NCBI GenBank assembly: GCA_050951585.1
Contig: JBMNJI010000001.1
Coordinates: forward strand, 1-64,000
Direction of reading: 5' to 3'
DNA length: 64,000 bases
From: UBA3937 sp050951585
GTDB lineage: Bacteria > Bacillota > Peptococcia > DRI-13 > DTU073
Shown: one piece after another, positions 34,029-42,563 of the stretch
Position numbering within the stretch: position 1 is the first letter of the stretch
How the letters are laid out: each line of letters begins with the position of its first letter
Notes under the pieces: generated by a model
Seen by the model: the letters and a program-made list of their open reading frames with translations, nothing else
Told to the model about the DNA's origin: nothing
The model's database searches: none
Made by a program: the position numbers and the translations under genes

Positions 34029-35534
34029 ATGAGTATCAGACCGGAAGAAATCAGTGTTATCTTAAAACAACAGATTGAGAACTACCAAAGCGAAGTTGAA
34101 GTAGCTAAGGAAGGTACTGTTATTCAGGTTGCCGACGGCGTAGCGCGTATTCATGGTTTGAGCGAGGCTATGGCCGGGGAGATGCTCGAGTTTCCCGGCG
34201 GCATTTTTGGGATGGCTTTAAACCTGGAAGAAGATAATATTGGTTGTGTTATTTTAGGACCCTTCACCAAGATTAAGGAAGGGGATCAGGTCAGACGTAC
34301 GGGAAGAATTGTGGAAGTACCGGCAGGAGAAGCTTTAATCGGTCGTGTGGTGAACGTTTTAGGGCAACCCATTGACGGGAAAGGTCCGATTAAGACGGAT
34401 AAGTTCAGACCGATTGAAAGCAAAGCCCCCGGTGTTGTTTATCGTAAATCGGTACATCAGCCGCTCCAGACAGGTCTTAAATCCATTGATGCACTGGTTC
34501 CCATCGGGAGAGGACAACGTGAATTGATCATTGGAGACCGTCAGACAGGGAAAACGGCCGTTGCGGTTGATACAATCATTAATCAAAAAGGACAGGATGT
34601 CATTTGTATTTATGTCGCCATCGGGCAAAAAGCTTCTACGGTGGCCGGCGTGGTTCAAAAGCTGGAGGAAAAAGGCGCCATGGATTACACGATCGTGGTA
34701 GCGGCTACCGCCAGTGAGCCTGCGCCGATGGTCTATATTGCTCCGTATTCCGGCTGTGCCATGGGCGAAGAGTTCATGTATAACGGGAAGGATGTTTTGA
34801 TTATCTATGATGATCTTTCCAAACAGGCTGTAGCTTATCGTGAGCTTTCCCTGCTCTTGAAGCGTCCTCCCGGGCGTGAGGCGTATCCCGGTGATGTTTT
34901 CTATTTGCATTCCCGTTTATTGGAGCGGGCCGCTAAACTGAATGAGGAAATGGGTGGCGGTTCCATGACGGCTCTGCCGATTATCGAAACACAGGCCGGT
35001 GACGTTTCCGCTTATATTCCGACGAACGTTATTTCGATCACTGACGGACAGATTTTCCTGGAGTCCGATCTATTTAATTCCGGGTTCCGTCCCGCCATTA
35101 ACGTCGGTATCTCCGTATCCCGTGTCGGCGGCGCAGCTCAGATTAAGGCCATGAAGAAGGTTGCCGGAAGCTTGCGTTTGGATCTGGCTCAGTACAGAGA
35201 ATTGGCTGCTTTTGCCCAATTCGGTTCTGATTTGGATAAAGCGACACAGGCTCGTTTGAACAGAGGTAAAAAGACCATGGAGGTTCTGAAACAGGGGCAG
35301 TATCAACCAATGCCGGTTGACGAACAGGTTGTCGTGGTCTATTGTGCGGTCAAAGGCCATCTGGATGATGTGGATGAAGAGAAAATCAAGGATTTTGAAG
35401 AAGGGTTCTTGAAATTCCTGCGGTCCACCAAGAGAGAATTAATGCAGGGGATCAGAGAGAAAAAAGAACTGGCTCCTGAGTTGGAAGAACAGTTAAAGGC
35501 GGCTATTGCAGAATATAAGGCTGGATTAGTGTAG
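34029..35534 (+). CDS. atpA: F1Fo ATP synthase subunit alpha
   Basis: A 501-residue F1 subunit, non-catalytic nucleotide site. Walker A GDRQTGKTAVA near residue 169 and the signature PAINVGISVSRVGG near 365 are intact. Part of the H-A-G-D-C order. Confidence 0.97.
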   Translation: MSIRPEEISVILKQQIENYQSEVEVAKEGTVIQVADGVARIHGLSEAMAGEMLEFPGGIFGMALNLEEDNIGCVILGPFTKIKEGDQVRRTGRIVEVPAGEALIGRVVNVLGQPIDGKGPIKTDKFRPIESKAPGVVYRKSVHQPLQTGLKSIDALVPIGRGQRELIIGDRQTGKTAVAVDTIINQKGQDVICIYVAIGQKASTVAGVVQKLEEKGAMDYTIVVAATASEPAPMVYIAPYSGCAMGEEFMYNGKDVLIIYDDLSKQAVAYRELSLLLKRPPGREAYPGDVFYLHSRLLERAAKLNEEMGGGSMTALPIIETQAGDVSAYIPTNVISITDGQIFLESDLFNSGFRPAINVGISVSRVGGAAQIKAMKKVAGSLRLDLAQYRELAAFAQFGSDLDKATQARLNRGKKTMEVLKQGQYQPMPVDEQVVVVYCAVKGHLDDVDEEKIKDFEEGFLKFLRSTKRELMQGIREKKELAPELEEQLKAAIAEYKAGLV

Positions 35535-35558
35535 CCCCGCAAAGAAGGTGGTGAGAGA

Positions 35559-36416
35559 ATGCCAGGTGTTCGGGATATTAAACGCCGGATCAGGAGTGTC
35601 AAAAATACTCAGCAAATCACCAAGGCGATGAAAATGGTTTCCGCCGCCAAGCTCAGAAGGACGCAAGCCGCGACCGTTGCCTCCCGCCCATACGCCCACA
35701 AGCTGGGGGAAATCCTGGAAAGGATTGTCGCTTCGGCGGGGGAAACAAAACATCCTTTGATGTTGGAAAGACCGGTTAAGTCTGCAGCGATTATTTTAGT
35801 ATCCGCAGACAGAGGGCTGGCGGGTGGATATAATGCCAACGTGATCAAAAAGGGTATCCTGGAAGCCGCCCGTCTCGGGGATACGGAAGTATCATTTTTC
35901 GCTGTTGGGCGTAAAGGACGCGATTTTTTGCGCCGGCGGAAAAAGAAGATTGACGGTGAGCTTATCGGTTTGAAAGACGTTCCGAGTTTTATTGATGCCC
36001 AAAATCTTGCTCAGCAATTGATTGATAGTTTTTTGGGTGGCACATATGATGCGGTCTATATCGTCTATCAGGAGTTTATAACCACAGTACAGCAGCGTCC
36101 GGTGCTTAAACAGCTTCTCCCCATTCCTTATGAAAAAGAGGAAGAGGACGAGGTTTCAGAGTACCTTTATGAGCCCGGGCCGCAGGAAGTACTGGGGGTA
36201 CTCCTTCCCAAATATATCAACAATACAGTCTTTCATATTTTCATGGAGGCCAAAACCAGTGAGCATGGCGCTCGGATGGCGGCCATGGGTGCGGCAACCG
36301 ATAATGCTGCGGAGATGATTGATAAACTGACGCTCTCCTATAACCGTTCACGGCAGGCGGCGATTACCCGTGAGATTTCGGAGATTGTGGGTGGCGCCAA
36401 TGCCTTACAGGGTTAA
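35559..36416 (+). CDS. atpG: F1Fo ATP synthase subunit gamma
   Basis: A 285-residue central-stalk subunit. N-terminal DIKRRIRSVKNTQQITKAMKMVSAAKLRR and C-terminal SLYNRSRQAAITREI-like segment (LSYNRSRQAAITREISEIVGG) form the coiled-coil shaft. Confidence 0.96.
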   Translation: MPGVRDIKRRIRSVKNTQQITKAMKMVSAAKLRRTQAATVASRPYAHKLGEILERIVASAGETKHPLMLERPVKSAAIILVSADRGLAGGYNANVIKKGILEAARLGDTEVSFFAVGRKGRDFLRRRKKKIDGELIGLKDVPSFIDAQNLAQQLIDSFLGGTYDAVYIVYQEFITTVQQRPVLKQLLPIPYEKEEEDEVSEYLYEPGPQEVLGVLLPKYINNTVFHIFMEAKTSEHGARMAAMGAATDNAAEMIDKLTLSYNRSRQAAITREISEIVGGANALQG

Positions 36417-36504
36417 GAAAAGCAGCTGAAGGTGAATAGCTTAAGGAAAAGTATAGCTAGTAAGAGAAATAAACCCAGCAACAATTTAGGGGGTGTAAAA
36501 AGAA

Positions 36505-37905
36505 GTGAATTCCACAGGAAAAGTTGTGCAGGTAATCGGGCCAGTCGTGGATATAGAATTCCCCTTTGGGCAATTGCCTGACATTTATCACGCGATTATC
36601 ATTAAAGACGAAGGAAGAAAAATTAATTTAACGCTGGAAGTGGCACAACATTTAGGTAATAATATCGTGCGGTGTGTGGCGATGTCTTCCACTGATGGTT
36701 TACAGCGCGGCATGACCGCCGAGAATACAGGCGGACCGATTGCGGTTCCCGTTGGTCGGGGCACCTTAGGACGCATGTATAACGTTGTCGGGGATGTCAT
36801 TGATGAACAAGGTCCTTCTCCAACGAATGAAAAATGGCCGATTCATCGTCCCGCTCCTACCTTTGAGGAACAGGAGCCGTCTACCGAGATGCTGGAAACA
36901 GGGATCAAGGTTATCGACTTATTGGCACCATACTCCAAGGGTGGTAAAGTTGGTCTTTTCGGCGGCGCCGGTGTTGGCAAAACAGTTTTAATTATGGAAT
37001 TGATTAGAAATATTGCGTATGAGCACGGCGGGTTTTCCGTTTTCTCCGGTGTTGGCGAGCGTACCCGTGAAGGAAATGACCTCTGGAATGAAATGAAAGA
37101 GTCCGGCGTTATTGACAAGACCACACTGGTTTACGGACAGATGAACGAGCCCCCCGGGGCCCGTATGAGAATCGGTCTGACCGGTTTAACCATGGCGGAA
37201 TATTTCCGTGATGTGGAAGGTCAGGATGTGTTGTTGTTCATCGACAATATTTTCCGCTTTACCCAGGCCGGTTCAGAAGTTTCGGCTTTGCTGGGGCGGA
37301 TGCCTTCCGCGGTTGGTTATCAACCGACATTAGCTACGGAAATGGGTAATTTGCAGGAGCGGATTACTTCCACGAAGAAAGGTTCCATCACGTCAGTTCA
37401 GGCCATTTATGTGCCTGCCGATGACTTGACGGACCCGGCTCCGGCGACGGCTTTTGCCCACCTGGATGCCACCACGGTTCTTTCCCGTCAGATTGTGGAA
37501 CTGGGTATTTATCCGGCGGTGGATCCGCTCGATTCCACGTCCCGGATTCTCGATCCGCAAATATTAGGGAAGGAACACTATGAGGTGGCGCGTGGCGTGC
37601 AGAAAATCCTGCAACGGTACAAGGAATTACAGGATATTATCGCCATCCTCGGGATGGATGAATTATCGGAAGATGATAAGCTGACGGTGGCCAGGGCGCG
37701 GAAGATTCAAAGATTCCTGTCACAGCCCTTTAACGTGGCCGAGCAGTTTACCGGTACGCCCGGAAAATATGTCCCGATTAAGGAAACCATCAGAGGATTC
37801 AAGGAAATAATCGAAGGTAAGCATGATGATCTGCCGGAACAGGCCTTCTACATGGTCGGAACCATTGATGAGGTTATCGCCAGAGCGAAGGAACTGGAGG
37901 GATAA
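36505..37905 (+). CDS. atpD: F1Fo ATP synthase subunit beta
   Basis: A 466-residue catalytic F1 subunit. Walker A GGAGVGKTVLI, catalytic Glu in GVGERTREGNDL, and DNIFRFTQAGSEVSALLGRMPSAVGYQPTL are intact. GTG start; an AGGGGGTGT site lies upstream. Confidence 0.97.
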   Translation: MNSTGKVVQVIGPVVDIEFPFGQLPDIYHAIIIKDEGRKINLTLEVAQHLGNNIVRCVAMSSTDGLQRGMTAENTGGPIAVPVGRGTLGRMYNVVGDVIDEQGPSPTNEKWPIHRPAPTFEEQEPSTEMLETGIKVIDLLAPYSKGGKVGLFGGAGVGKTVLIMELIRNIAYEHGGFSVFSGVGERTREGNDLWNEMKESGVIDKTTLVYGQMNEPPGARMRIGLTGLTMAEYFRDVEGQDVLLFIDNIFRFTQAGSEVSALLGRMPSAVGYQPTLATEMGNLQERITSTKKGSITSVQAIYVPADDLTDPAPATAFAHLDATTVLSRQIVELGIYPAVDPLDSTSRILDPQILGKEHYEVARGVQKILQRYKELQDIIAILGMDELSEDDKLTVARARKIQRFLSQPFNVAEQFTGTPGKYVPIKETIRGFKEIIEGKHDDLPEQAFYMVGTIDEVIARAKELEG

Positions 37906-37906
37906 T

Positions 37907-38311
37907 ATGGCTAAGATCCTGAACCTGGAAGTCGTTACGCCGGAAAGGATTATGCTTCAAGAAGAAGCCCATTCCATTATCGTTCCTGCTGCGGAAGGTT
38001 CTATGGGGCTTTTGCCCAATCATGCGCCGATTATCACCGGATTAACCCCGGGGGTGCTAAAATATCGCCAGGGTGCCGATTTGCATGTTGTGGCCATCGG
38101 CGGCGGCTTTATGGAGGTATCCAATAATAAGGTGACTATTTTAGCTGATACGGCCGAATTACCCGGCGAAATAGACGTGGAAAGGGCGAAGGAGTCGCTG
38201 GAACGTGCGCAAATCCGTCTGAAGGAACCACCGCCGGGCCTGGATGTGCATCGGGCCGAGTTGGCCTTACATAGAGCCATCGCCCGTCTGCGTGCGGCAG
38301 AGTATAAATAG
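37907..38311 (+). CDS. atpC: F1Fo ATP synthase subunit epsilon
   Basis: A 134-residue epsilon subunit with beta-sandwich N-terminal domain (LEVVTPERIMLQEEAHSIIVPAAEGSMGLLPNHAPI) and two C-terminal helices. ATG 37907 follows GGAGG (37896-37900) inside the end of atpD. Last gene of the operon. Confidence 0.95.
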   Translation: MAKILNLEVVTPERIMLQEEAHSIIVPAAEGSMGLLPNHAPIITGLTPGVLKYRQGADLHVVAIGGGFMEVSNNKVTILADTAELPGEIDVERAKESLERAQIRLKEPPPGLDVHRAELALHRAIARLRAAEYK

Positions 38312-38411
38312 CAACCGTACCAGATTTTAGCCACAAAAAATTAGGGCTAAATAGCAGGATTATTGTTTTTCATGGCGAATTTCTAAAATAATTGCTTATG
38401 GGCAATTAACC

Positions 38412-38459
38412 TAAAACAGATGCACCGCAGTTTTCAGGAGCTGCGGTGTATCTGTTTTT
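38412..38459 (+). terminator. Terminator of the atp operon
   Basis: Long stem: AAAACAGAT-G-CACCGCAG (38413-38430) pairs with CTGCGGTG-T-ATCTGTTTT (38441-38458), one mismatch, ending in a T-rich run. Confidence 0.88.
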
Positions 38460-38671
38460 AGGCCATACAGCTTTTGCCGGCATGAATTAACGATGATGGT
38501 GGGAGAATAAATATTGTAATAAAATAACAACAAAAATACAATAGAAATAAAAGGATATTGTCTTTTTATCTCGAAATTGGTTAAATAGTATATATAGACG
38601 AATAATAAAGGGGAGGCAACAACAAAACGGTCAGCTTGTCGTTCTGCAGGCTTTTTTGTTGGGAAAGAACA
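38460..38671 (+). other. Intergenic region before murA
   Basis: AT-rich, no gene seen. TTGTCT (38558-38563), 17-base spacer and TTAAAT (38581-38586) form a weak promoter candidate. A strong AGGGGAGG at 38609-38616 has no start codon at a normal distance in the murA frame, so the 5' end of murA may be misread or altered. Confidence 0.4.
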
Positions 38672-39968
38672 TTGGATAAAGCAGATAAAATCATTGTTTA
38701 TGGCGGGAAAACTTTAAAAGGGAAAATCACGGTTAGCGGTGCGAAAAATGCCGTACTGCCGGTTATTATTGCCTCCTTATTGTCTGAGGGAATATGTCGG
38801 ATTCAGGATATTCCTCATTTGGCCGATGTGGAGACGATTTGTGATGTGCTGGGAGAACTAGGGGCAACAGTTGAGCAGGAGCAGAATGGTGTTTTGAAAA
38901 TATGTTGCAAGGATCTCAACAGTTCCGAAGCACCTTATGATTATGTGAAAAAAATGCGCGCTTCCGTCTTAGTAATGGGGCCGCTGATTGCCCGCCTGGG
39001 CAAGGCCAAGGTTTCCCTGCCCGGAGGATGTGCCATTGGCACCAGGCCGATTGATTTACATCTCAAGGGCTTGGAAGCTTTAGGGGTACACATCAGCATG
39101 GAGCACGGCTATATTCTGGCGGAGTGCTTCCGGCTTGAAGGGGGCCCGTATTTATTTGGACTTCCCCAGTGTGGGGGCCACGGAACATATCATGATGGCG
39201 GGGACACTGGCGGAGGGGACAACGATTATTGAAAATGCGGCTGAAGAGCCGGAGATCGTTGATTTAGCCAATTTCATCAATAGTATGGGCGGCAATATTA
39301 AGGGCGCCGGCACCAAAGTGATCAAGATCGAAGGTGTGGAAGGTTTAGGGAGCACCACCCATACGATTATCCCCGACCGTATTGAGGCCGGCAGTTTTTT
39401 GGTTGCCGGGGCCATTACCGGGGGCGATCTTTTGCTGGAAAATGTGATTATCGACCATTTAAAACCGGTGGTGGCGAAGTTAATCGAAGCGGGAGTCGAG
39501 GTCCGCGAAGAAGGAAACGGCATTCGGCTGATCAGCAACGGGCCGATCAAAGCTGTTGATCTGAAGACCCTGCCTTATCCGGGCTTCCCGACGGACATGC
39601 AAGCCCAGTTTATGGCGCTGATGGCGTTGGCGCAAGGGACAAGCATCATTACCGAAACAGTCTTTGAGAACCGTTTTATGCATGCGGAGGAGTTGCGCCG
39701 CTTAGGGGCGGATATTAAAATCGAGGGACGCAGTGCGGTCGTTGAAGGCACGGAAAAGCTGACGGGCGCACAGGTCAAAGCCACTGATCTGCGGGCCGGG
39801 GCGGCGTTGATTATCGCCGGGCTGGCCGCCGAAGGGGAGACAGTAATCTCCAATACCTACCACATTGACAGGGGTTATGATAATATTGTGGAGAAGTTGC
39901 GTGCCGTTGGCGCCAACATTCAACGGGAAGCGGAGCAGAACAGACTGAAGCTGGTGCAGTATAAGTAG
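38672..39968 (+). pseudogene. murA: UDP-N-acetylglucosamine 1-carboxyvinyltransferase, frameshifted
   Basis: MurA catalyses the first committed step of peptidoglycan synthesis. The N-terminal part (from TTG 38672, DKIIVYGGKTLKGKITVSGAKNAVLPVI) reads to about base 39140 and includes the fosfomycin-site loop GGCAIGTRPIDLHL. It then loses frame in a run of five G (39140-39144). Removing one G restores the expected LEGARIYLDFPSVGATE and the rest of the protein (to 39968) in one frame, ending YDNIVEKLRAVGANI. It is either a real frameshift or a homopolymer sequencing error; everything else looks under normal coding constraint. Neighbour order atpC-murA-spoIID matches B. subtilis murAA. Confidence 0.85.
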
Positions 39969-40102
39969 AGAAGTGCGGTTCACCCGCGAAGGCCGGTTGA
40001 TAGTTTATATGAGATGAGCGGTTAACAAAAGAAGAGCGGTTCTAAATGAAGCAAAAGGGACATATACTAGCCTGTGAGATTAAAGGAAAAGGGCTGGGTG
40101 AT

Positions 40103-41149
40103 ATGTCTCTTCGTTTTTTAGTAAAAAGGCCACGAAAATATGCGCGCTTGCTGTTGCCGGTTTGTGTTTTTACATTAATAATCCTTGGCGTAATGGCTTT
40201 ATTTTTTTGTGCGCACAAACTGGTCGTCTATCTGGCGGCGGACCAGGAGATGGCGATAGAAGAGGATACGGTGACAATAAAGGTCTTCCTGCACGAGACA
40301 CAAGAGGTGGTGGAAATGGGGCTGGAGGAATATATTGCGGGGGTGGTAGCGGCAGAAATGCCGGCTTCTTTTTCGTTAGAGGCGCTCAAGGCCCAGGCGG
40401 TAGCGGCGCGAACCTATGCGGTGAAACGGTTATTTGTCCCCGATTCCCGGGTTAAAGAAAGCAATCAGGAGGCGGACATCAGTACTGATCATACGATCAA
40501 CCAGGCGTGGATCAGCACGGCGGAAATGAAAAGCCGCTGGGGCAAATGGAATTTTGCGGCGAACCGGGAGAAAATTGTGCAGGCGGTAGAAGCAACCCGG
40601 GGCAAGGTGCTTGTCTACAACGGGCAGATTGTCGACCCGGCTTATCACGCTTCTTGCGGGGGAAAGGGAACAGAAAATTCCGGAGACGTCTGGAAAGTTG
40701 ATGTTCCCTATTTAAAAGGGGTTGCGTGCACAGGGCATCAGGACCGTCATCAGGCCGAGACGCATTTTTTTAGTCTGCAAAAGCTCGATTCCTTACTGGG
40801 AACGTCCTTGAATACTCTGCCGGCCAGTAAATTAACCATCGGAGGGAAGGGTGCGTTAAGCATCAAAGAAAAGAGTAATTCCGGACGGATTCGGGAGGCG
40901 ACGATTAGCGAAAAAACCTTTAGCGGGACGGAATTGCGCACGAAACTCGCCTTACCCTCAACGCGTTTTAGCTGGAAAATCAAGGATGGCGGCGTTCTTT
41001 TTCAAACGAACGGTTATGGGCACGGCGTGGGGATGTGCCAATACGGCGCCAACGATTTGGCGCAGCAAGGAAAGAATTATGAGGAAATCCTCCGGCATTA
41101 CTACAGCGGGGTGGAAATCGCGCGGATTAAAACTGGAAAAGGCAAGTAA
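40103..41149 (+). CDS. spoIID: Stage II sporulation protein D
   Basis: SpoIID is the lytic transglycosylase that, with SpoIIP, thins peptidoglycan during forespore engulfment. Start ATG 40103 gives 348 residues, the family length, with an N-terminal membrane helix (LLLPVCVFTLIILGVMALFF); an ATG at 40046 would add 19 residues. Family segments: LEEYIAGVVAAEMPASFSLEALKAQAVAARTYA with the catalytic Glu of AAEMP, HASCGGKGTENSGDVW, and GYGHGVGMCQYGANDLA. It is expected to be under mother-cell sigma-E control, though I could not find a convincing promoter. Confidence 0.93.
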   Translation: MSLRFLVKRPRKYARLLLPVCVFTLIILGVMALFFCAHKLVVYLAADQEMAIEEDTVTIKVFLHETQEVVEMGLEEYIAGVVAAEMPASFSLEALKAQAVAARTYAVKRLFVPDSRVKESNQEADISTDHTINQAWISTAEMKSRWGKWNFAANREKIVQAVEATRGKVLVYNGQIVDPAYHASCGGKGTENSGDVWKVDVPYLKGVACTGHQDRHQAETHFFSLQKLDSLLGTSLNTLPASKLTIGGKGALSIKEKSNSGRIREATISEKTFSGTELRTKLALPSTRFSWKIKDGGVLFQTNGYGHGVGMCQYGANDLAQQGKNYEEILRHYYSGVEIARIKTGKGK

Positions 41150-41153
41150 AAAA

Positions 41154-41173
41154 GGAAGACAAAATTGTCTTCC
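41154..41173 (+). terminator. Hairpin after spoIID
   Basis: Perfect 9-bp stem GGAAGACAA / TTGTCTTCC around AA, immediately after spoIID; no T run follows on the plus strand. Confidence 0.5.
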
Positions 41174-41202
41174 CCATAGTCTATTTCACATAATATTTGT
41201 TT

Positions 41203-41277
41203 TTAAAGTTTTTGTATCACAAATGCCAATACGTTGTCGGCATCAGCAATAGCAACTGAAACATCATTATCTGTTAC
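41203..41277 (-). pseudogene. C-terminal remnant of a HEPN-domain protein
   Basis: A 24-codon open stretch ending in TAA, read on the minus strand directly downstream of the nucleotidyltransferase gene. Its translation ends DNDVSVAIADADNVLAFVIQKL, resembling the amphipathic C-terminal helix of HEPN proteins that pair with MNT nucleotidyltransferases. The rest of the HEPN gene is missing. The call rests on a short match and the gene order. Confidence 0.4.
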
Positions 41278-41282
41278 CTATA

Positions 41283-41609
41283 CTAATTTTCTCCATATAA
41301 TAACACTCCATCGCGGGCAATAGTTCTCTCTATAGTCGGTAGATTTTTACGTTGGTGAAATACACTTGATTTATTAACAAGAATATCAATAGCCTTTTTT
41401 TGTTCCTGATAAATAGCTTTTCCGACTATCTGCATCGCTTCAACTGGGCGAGGACCATCATCAGGAATTACTATATATATATCATAATCACTTTCTTCTG
41501 AAGGGGTTCCATACGCGTATGACCCAAAAAGATAGATTGCTTCAGTTTTAATTGTATTAAGAATTATGCGTTTAATATTTTCCAATTCGTCAAGAATTTG
41601 CGCGTTCAT
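41283..41609 (-). CDS. MNT-type nucleotidyltransferase
   Basis: A 108-residue minimal nucleotidyltransferase of the polymerase-beta fold. The active-site pattern G-S-x9-D-x-D is present (LFGSYAYGTPSEESDYDIYIV, near residues 27-47). Such proteins normally act as antitoxins that AMPylate a HEPN ribonuclease encoded next door; only a relic of that partner remains here. The gene is AT-rich and opposite in direction to its neighbours spoIID and the SpoIIQ-like gene, suggesting horizontal gain. Confidence 0.8.
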   Translation of the reverse strand: MNAQILDELENIKRIILNTIKTEAIYLFGSYAYGTPSEESDYDIYIVIPDDGPRPVEAMQIVGKAIYQEQKKAIDILVNKSSVFHQRKNLPTIERTIARDGVLLYGEN

Positions 41610-41737
41610 GTTACCACCTTCCTTCTACTATAATTATACATTTATATTTAAATTAGCTCAAGTAGACGCCTTATTATATGGGAGATGCGACTATATCTGG
41701 AAAAAACAGGGCAGAATAGTAGCTGAGGTGATGCAAA

Positions 41738-42553
41738 ATGGTTCAGAATAAATACTCTAAACGGGCATGGATTTACTGTGGAGTGGTGTTGTTGGCGTTT
41801 TCTCTGTTTATACCGGTTTTAACGAGGGAGGTAAAGGAAAGAACAAACACAACTGCAAGCGCGAGCCGGGAAGATACGGCTGAAAGTATGACCGAAAATG
41901 TGACGGAGAAGGATGCCACTGAAAAAAACGCGGCGGCAACTGCTGAGTCTGAGAATGATGAGCTTGAGGTTGCTGAGTCTGAGGCTACTGAAACTGGGAA
42001 ATATGCGCCTGAAACATATGAAACTGAGAATGCTGAGCTTGAAAATGCTAAACCGGATTTGGCGGCCGAACAGGCTGTCAAGCCCGCTGATGTGGTTCAG
42101 GAGGAGATACTGCAGCAGACTACGGAGCCTCTTCCGCAGGTAGACATCAAAGAAATAATCTGGCCACTGAAAGGCGAAGTGATTCGCGAAGTAGGCTTGT
42201 CCTATTCCCAGACCTTCAGTGATTACAGGTACCATAACGGAATCGATATCAAGGCTGAACGGGGAGCACAGGCGGTCATGAGTCTGCCGGGGAAGGTTAT
42301 CAAAAAAGAGACAACCAAAGACAATGGGCTGGTGCTTACCTTTGAGCATGGCCAGCAAGATAATGTGGTCTGGCGCAGTGTTTATGCCCATCTTAGTGAA
42401 ACGATCCTTCGGGAAGGCGATTCTGTAGAAGCCGGAGCCGTCGTGGGCATTATTGATCAACCCGGATATAATGAGATTATGGAAGGACCGCATCTTCATT
42501 ACAGCCTTTATCAGAATGAACAGGTAGTTAATCCGCTCGATTATTTACCGTAA
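41738..42553 (+). CDS. spoIIQ: SpoIIQ-like M23 peptidase
   Basis: A 271-residue membrane-anchored protein: one N-terminal helix (WIYCGVVLLAFSLFIPVL), a Glu/Thr/Ala-rich low-complexity linker (residues ~40-130), then an M23 (LytM) domain. Metal ligands H166 and D170 (YHNGID), H218 (VYAHLS) and the H252-L-H254 motif are all present, so unlike B. subtilis SpoIIQ it should be catalytically competent, as in clostridial SpoIIQ. SpoIIQ sits in the forespore membrane and pairs with SpoIIIAH during engulfment. Position after spoIID supports the call. GAGGTGATG precedes the ATG. Confidence 0.82.
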   Translation: MVQNKYSKRAWIYCGVVLLAFSLFIPVLTREVKERTNTTASASREDTAESMTENVTEKDATEKNAAATAESENDELEVAESEATETGKYAPETYETENAELENAKPDLAAEQAVKPADVVQEEILQQTTEPLPQVDIKEIIWPLKGEVIREVGLSYSQTFSDYRYHNGIDIKAERGAQAVMSLPGKVIKKETTKDNGLVLTFEHGQQDNVVWRSVYAHLSETILREGDSVEAGAVVGIIDQPGYNEIMEGPHLHYSLYQNEQVVNPLDYLP

Positions 42554-42563
42554 CTATCCTAAC

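Noticed and set aside
39135..39150. Programmed frameshifting in murA
   Set aside because: G5-CCC lacks a typical slippery heptamer with a downstream pseudoknot that I can see, and MurA is not known to use recoding; mutation or sequencing error is simpler.
41566..41751. 61-codon plus-strand frame before the SpoIIQ-like gene
   Set aside because: It runs antisense to the nucleotidyltransferase gene start and then through AT-rich spacer; no ribosome site or protein-like composition.
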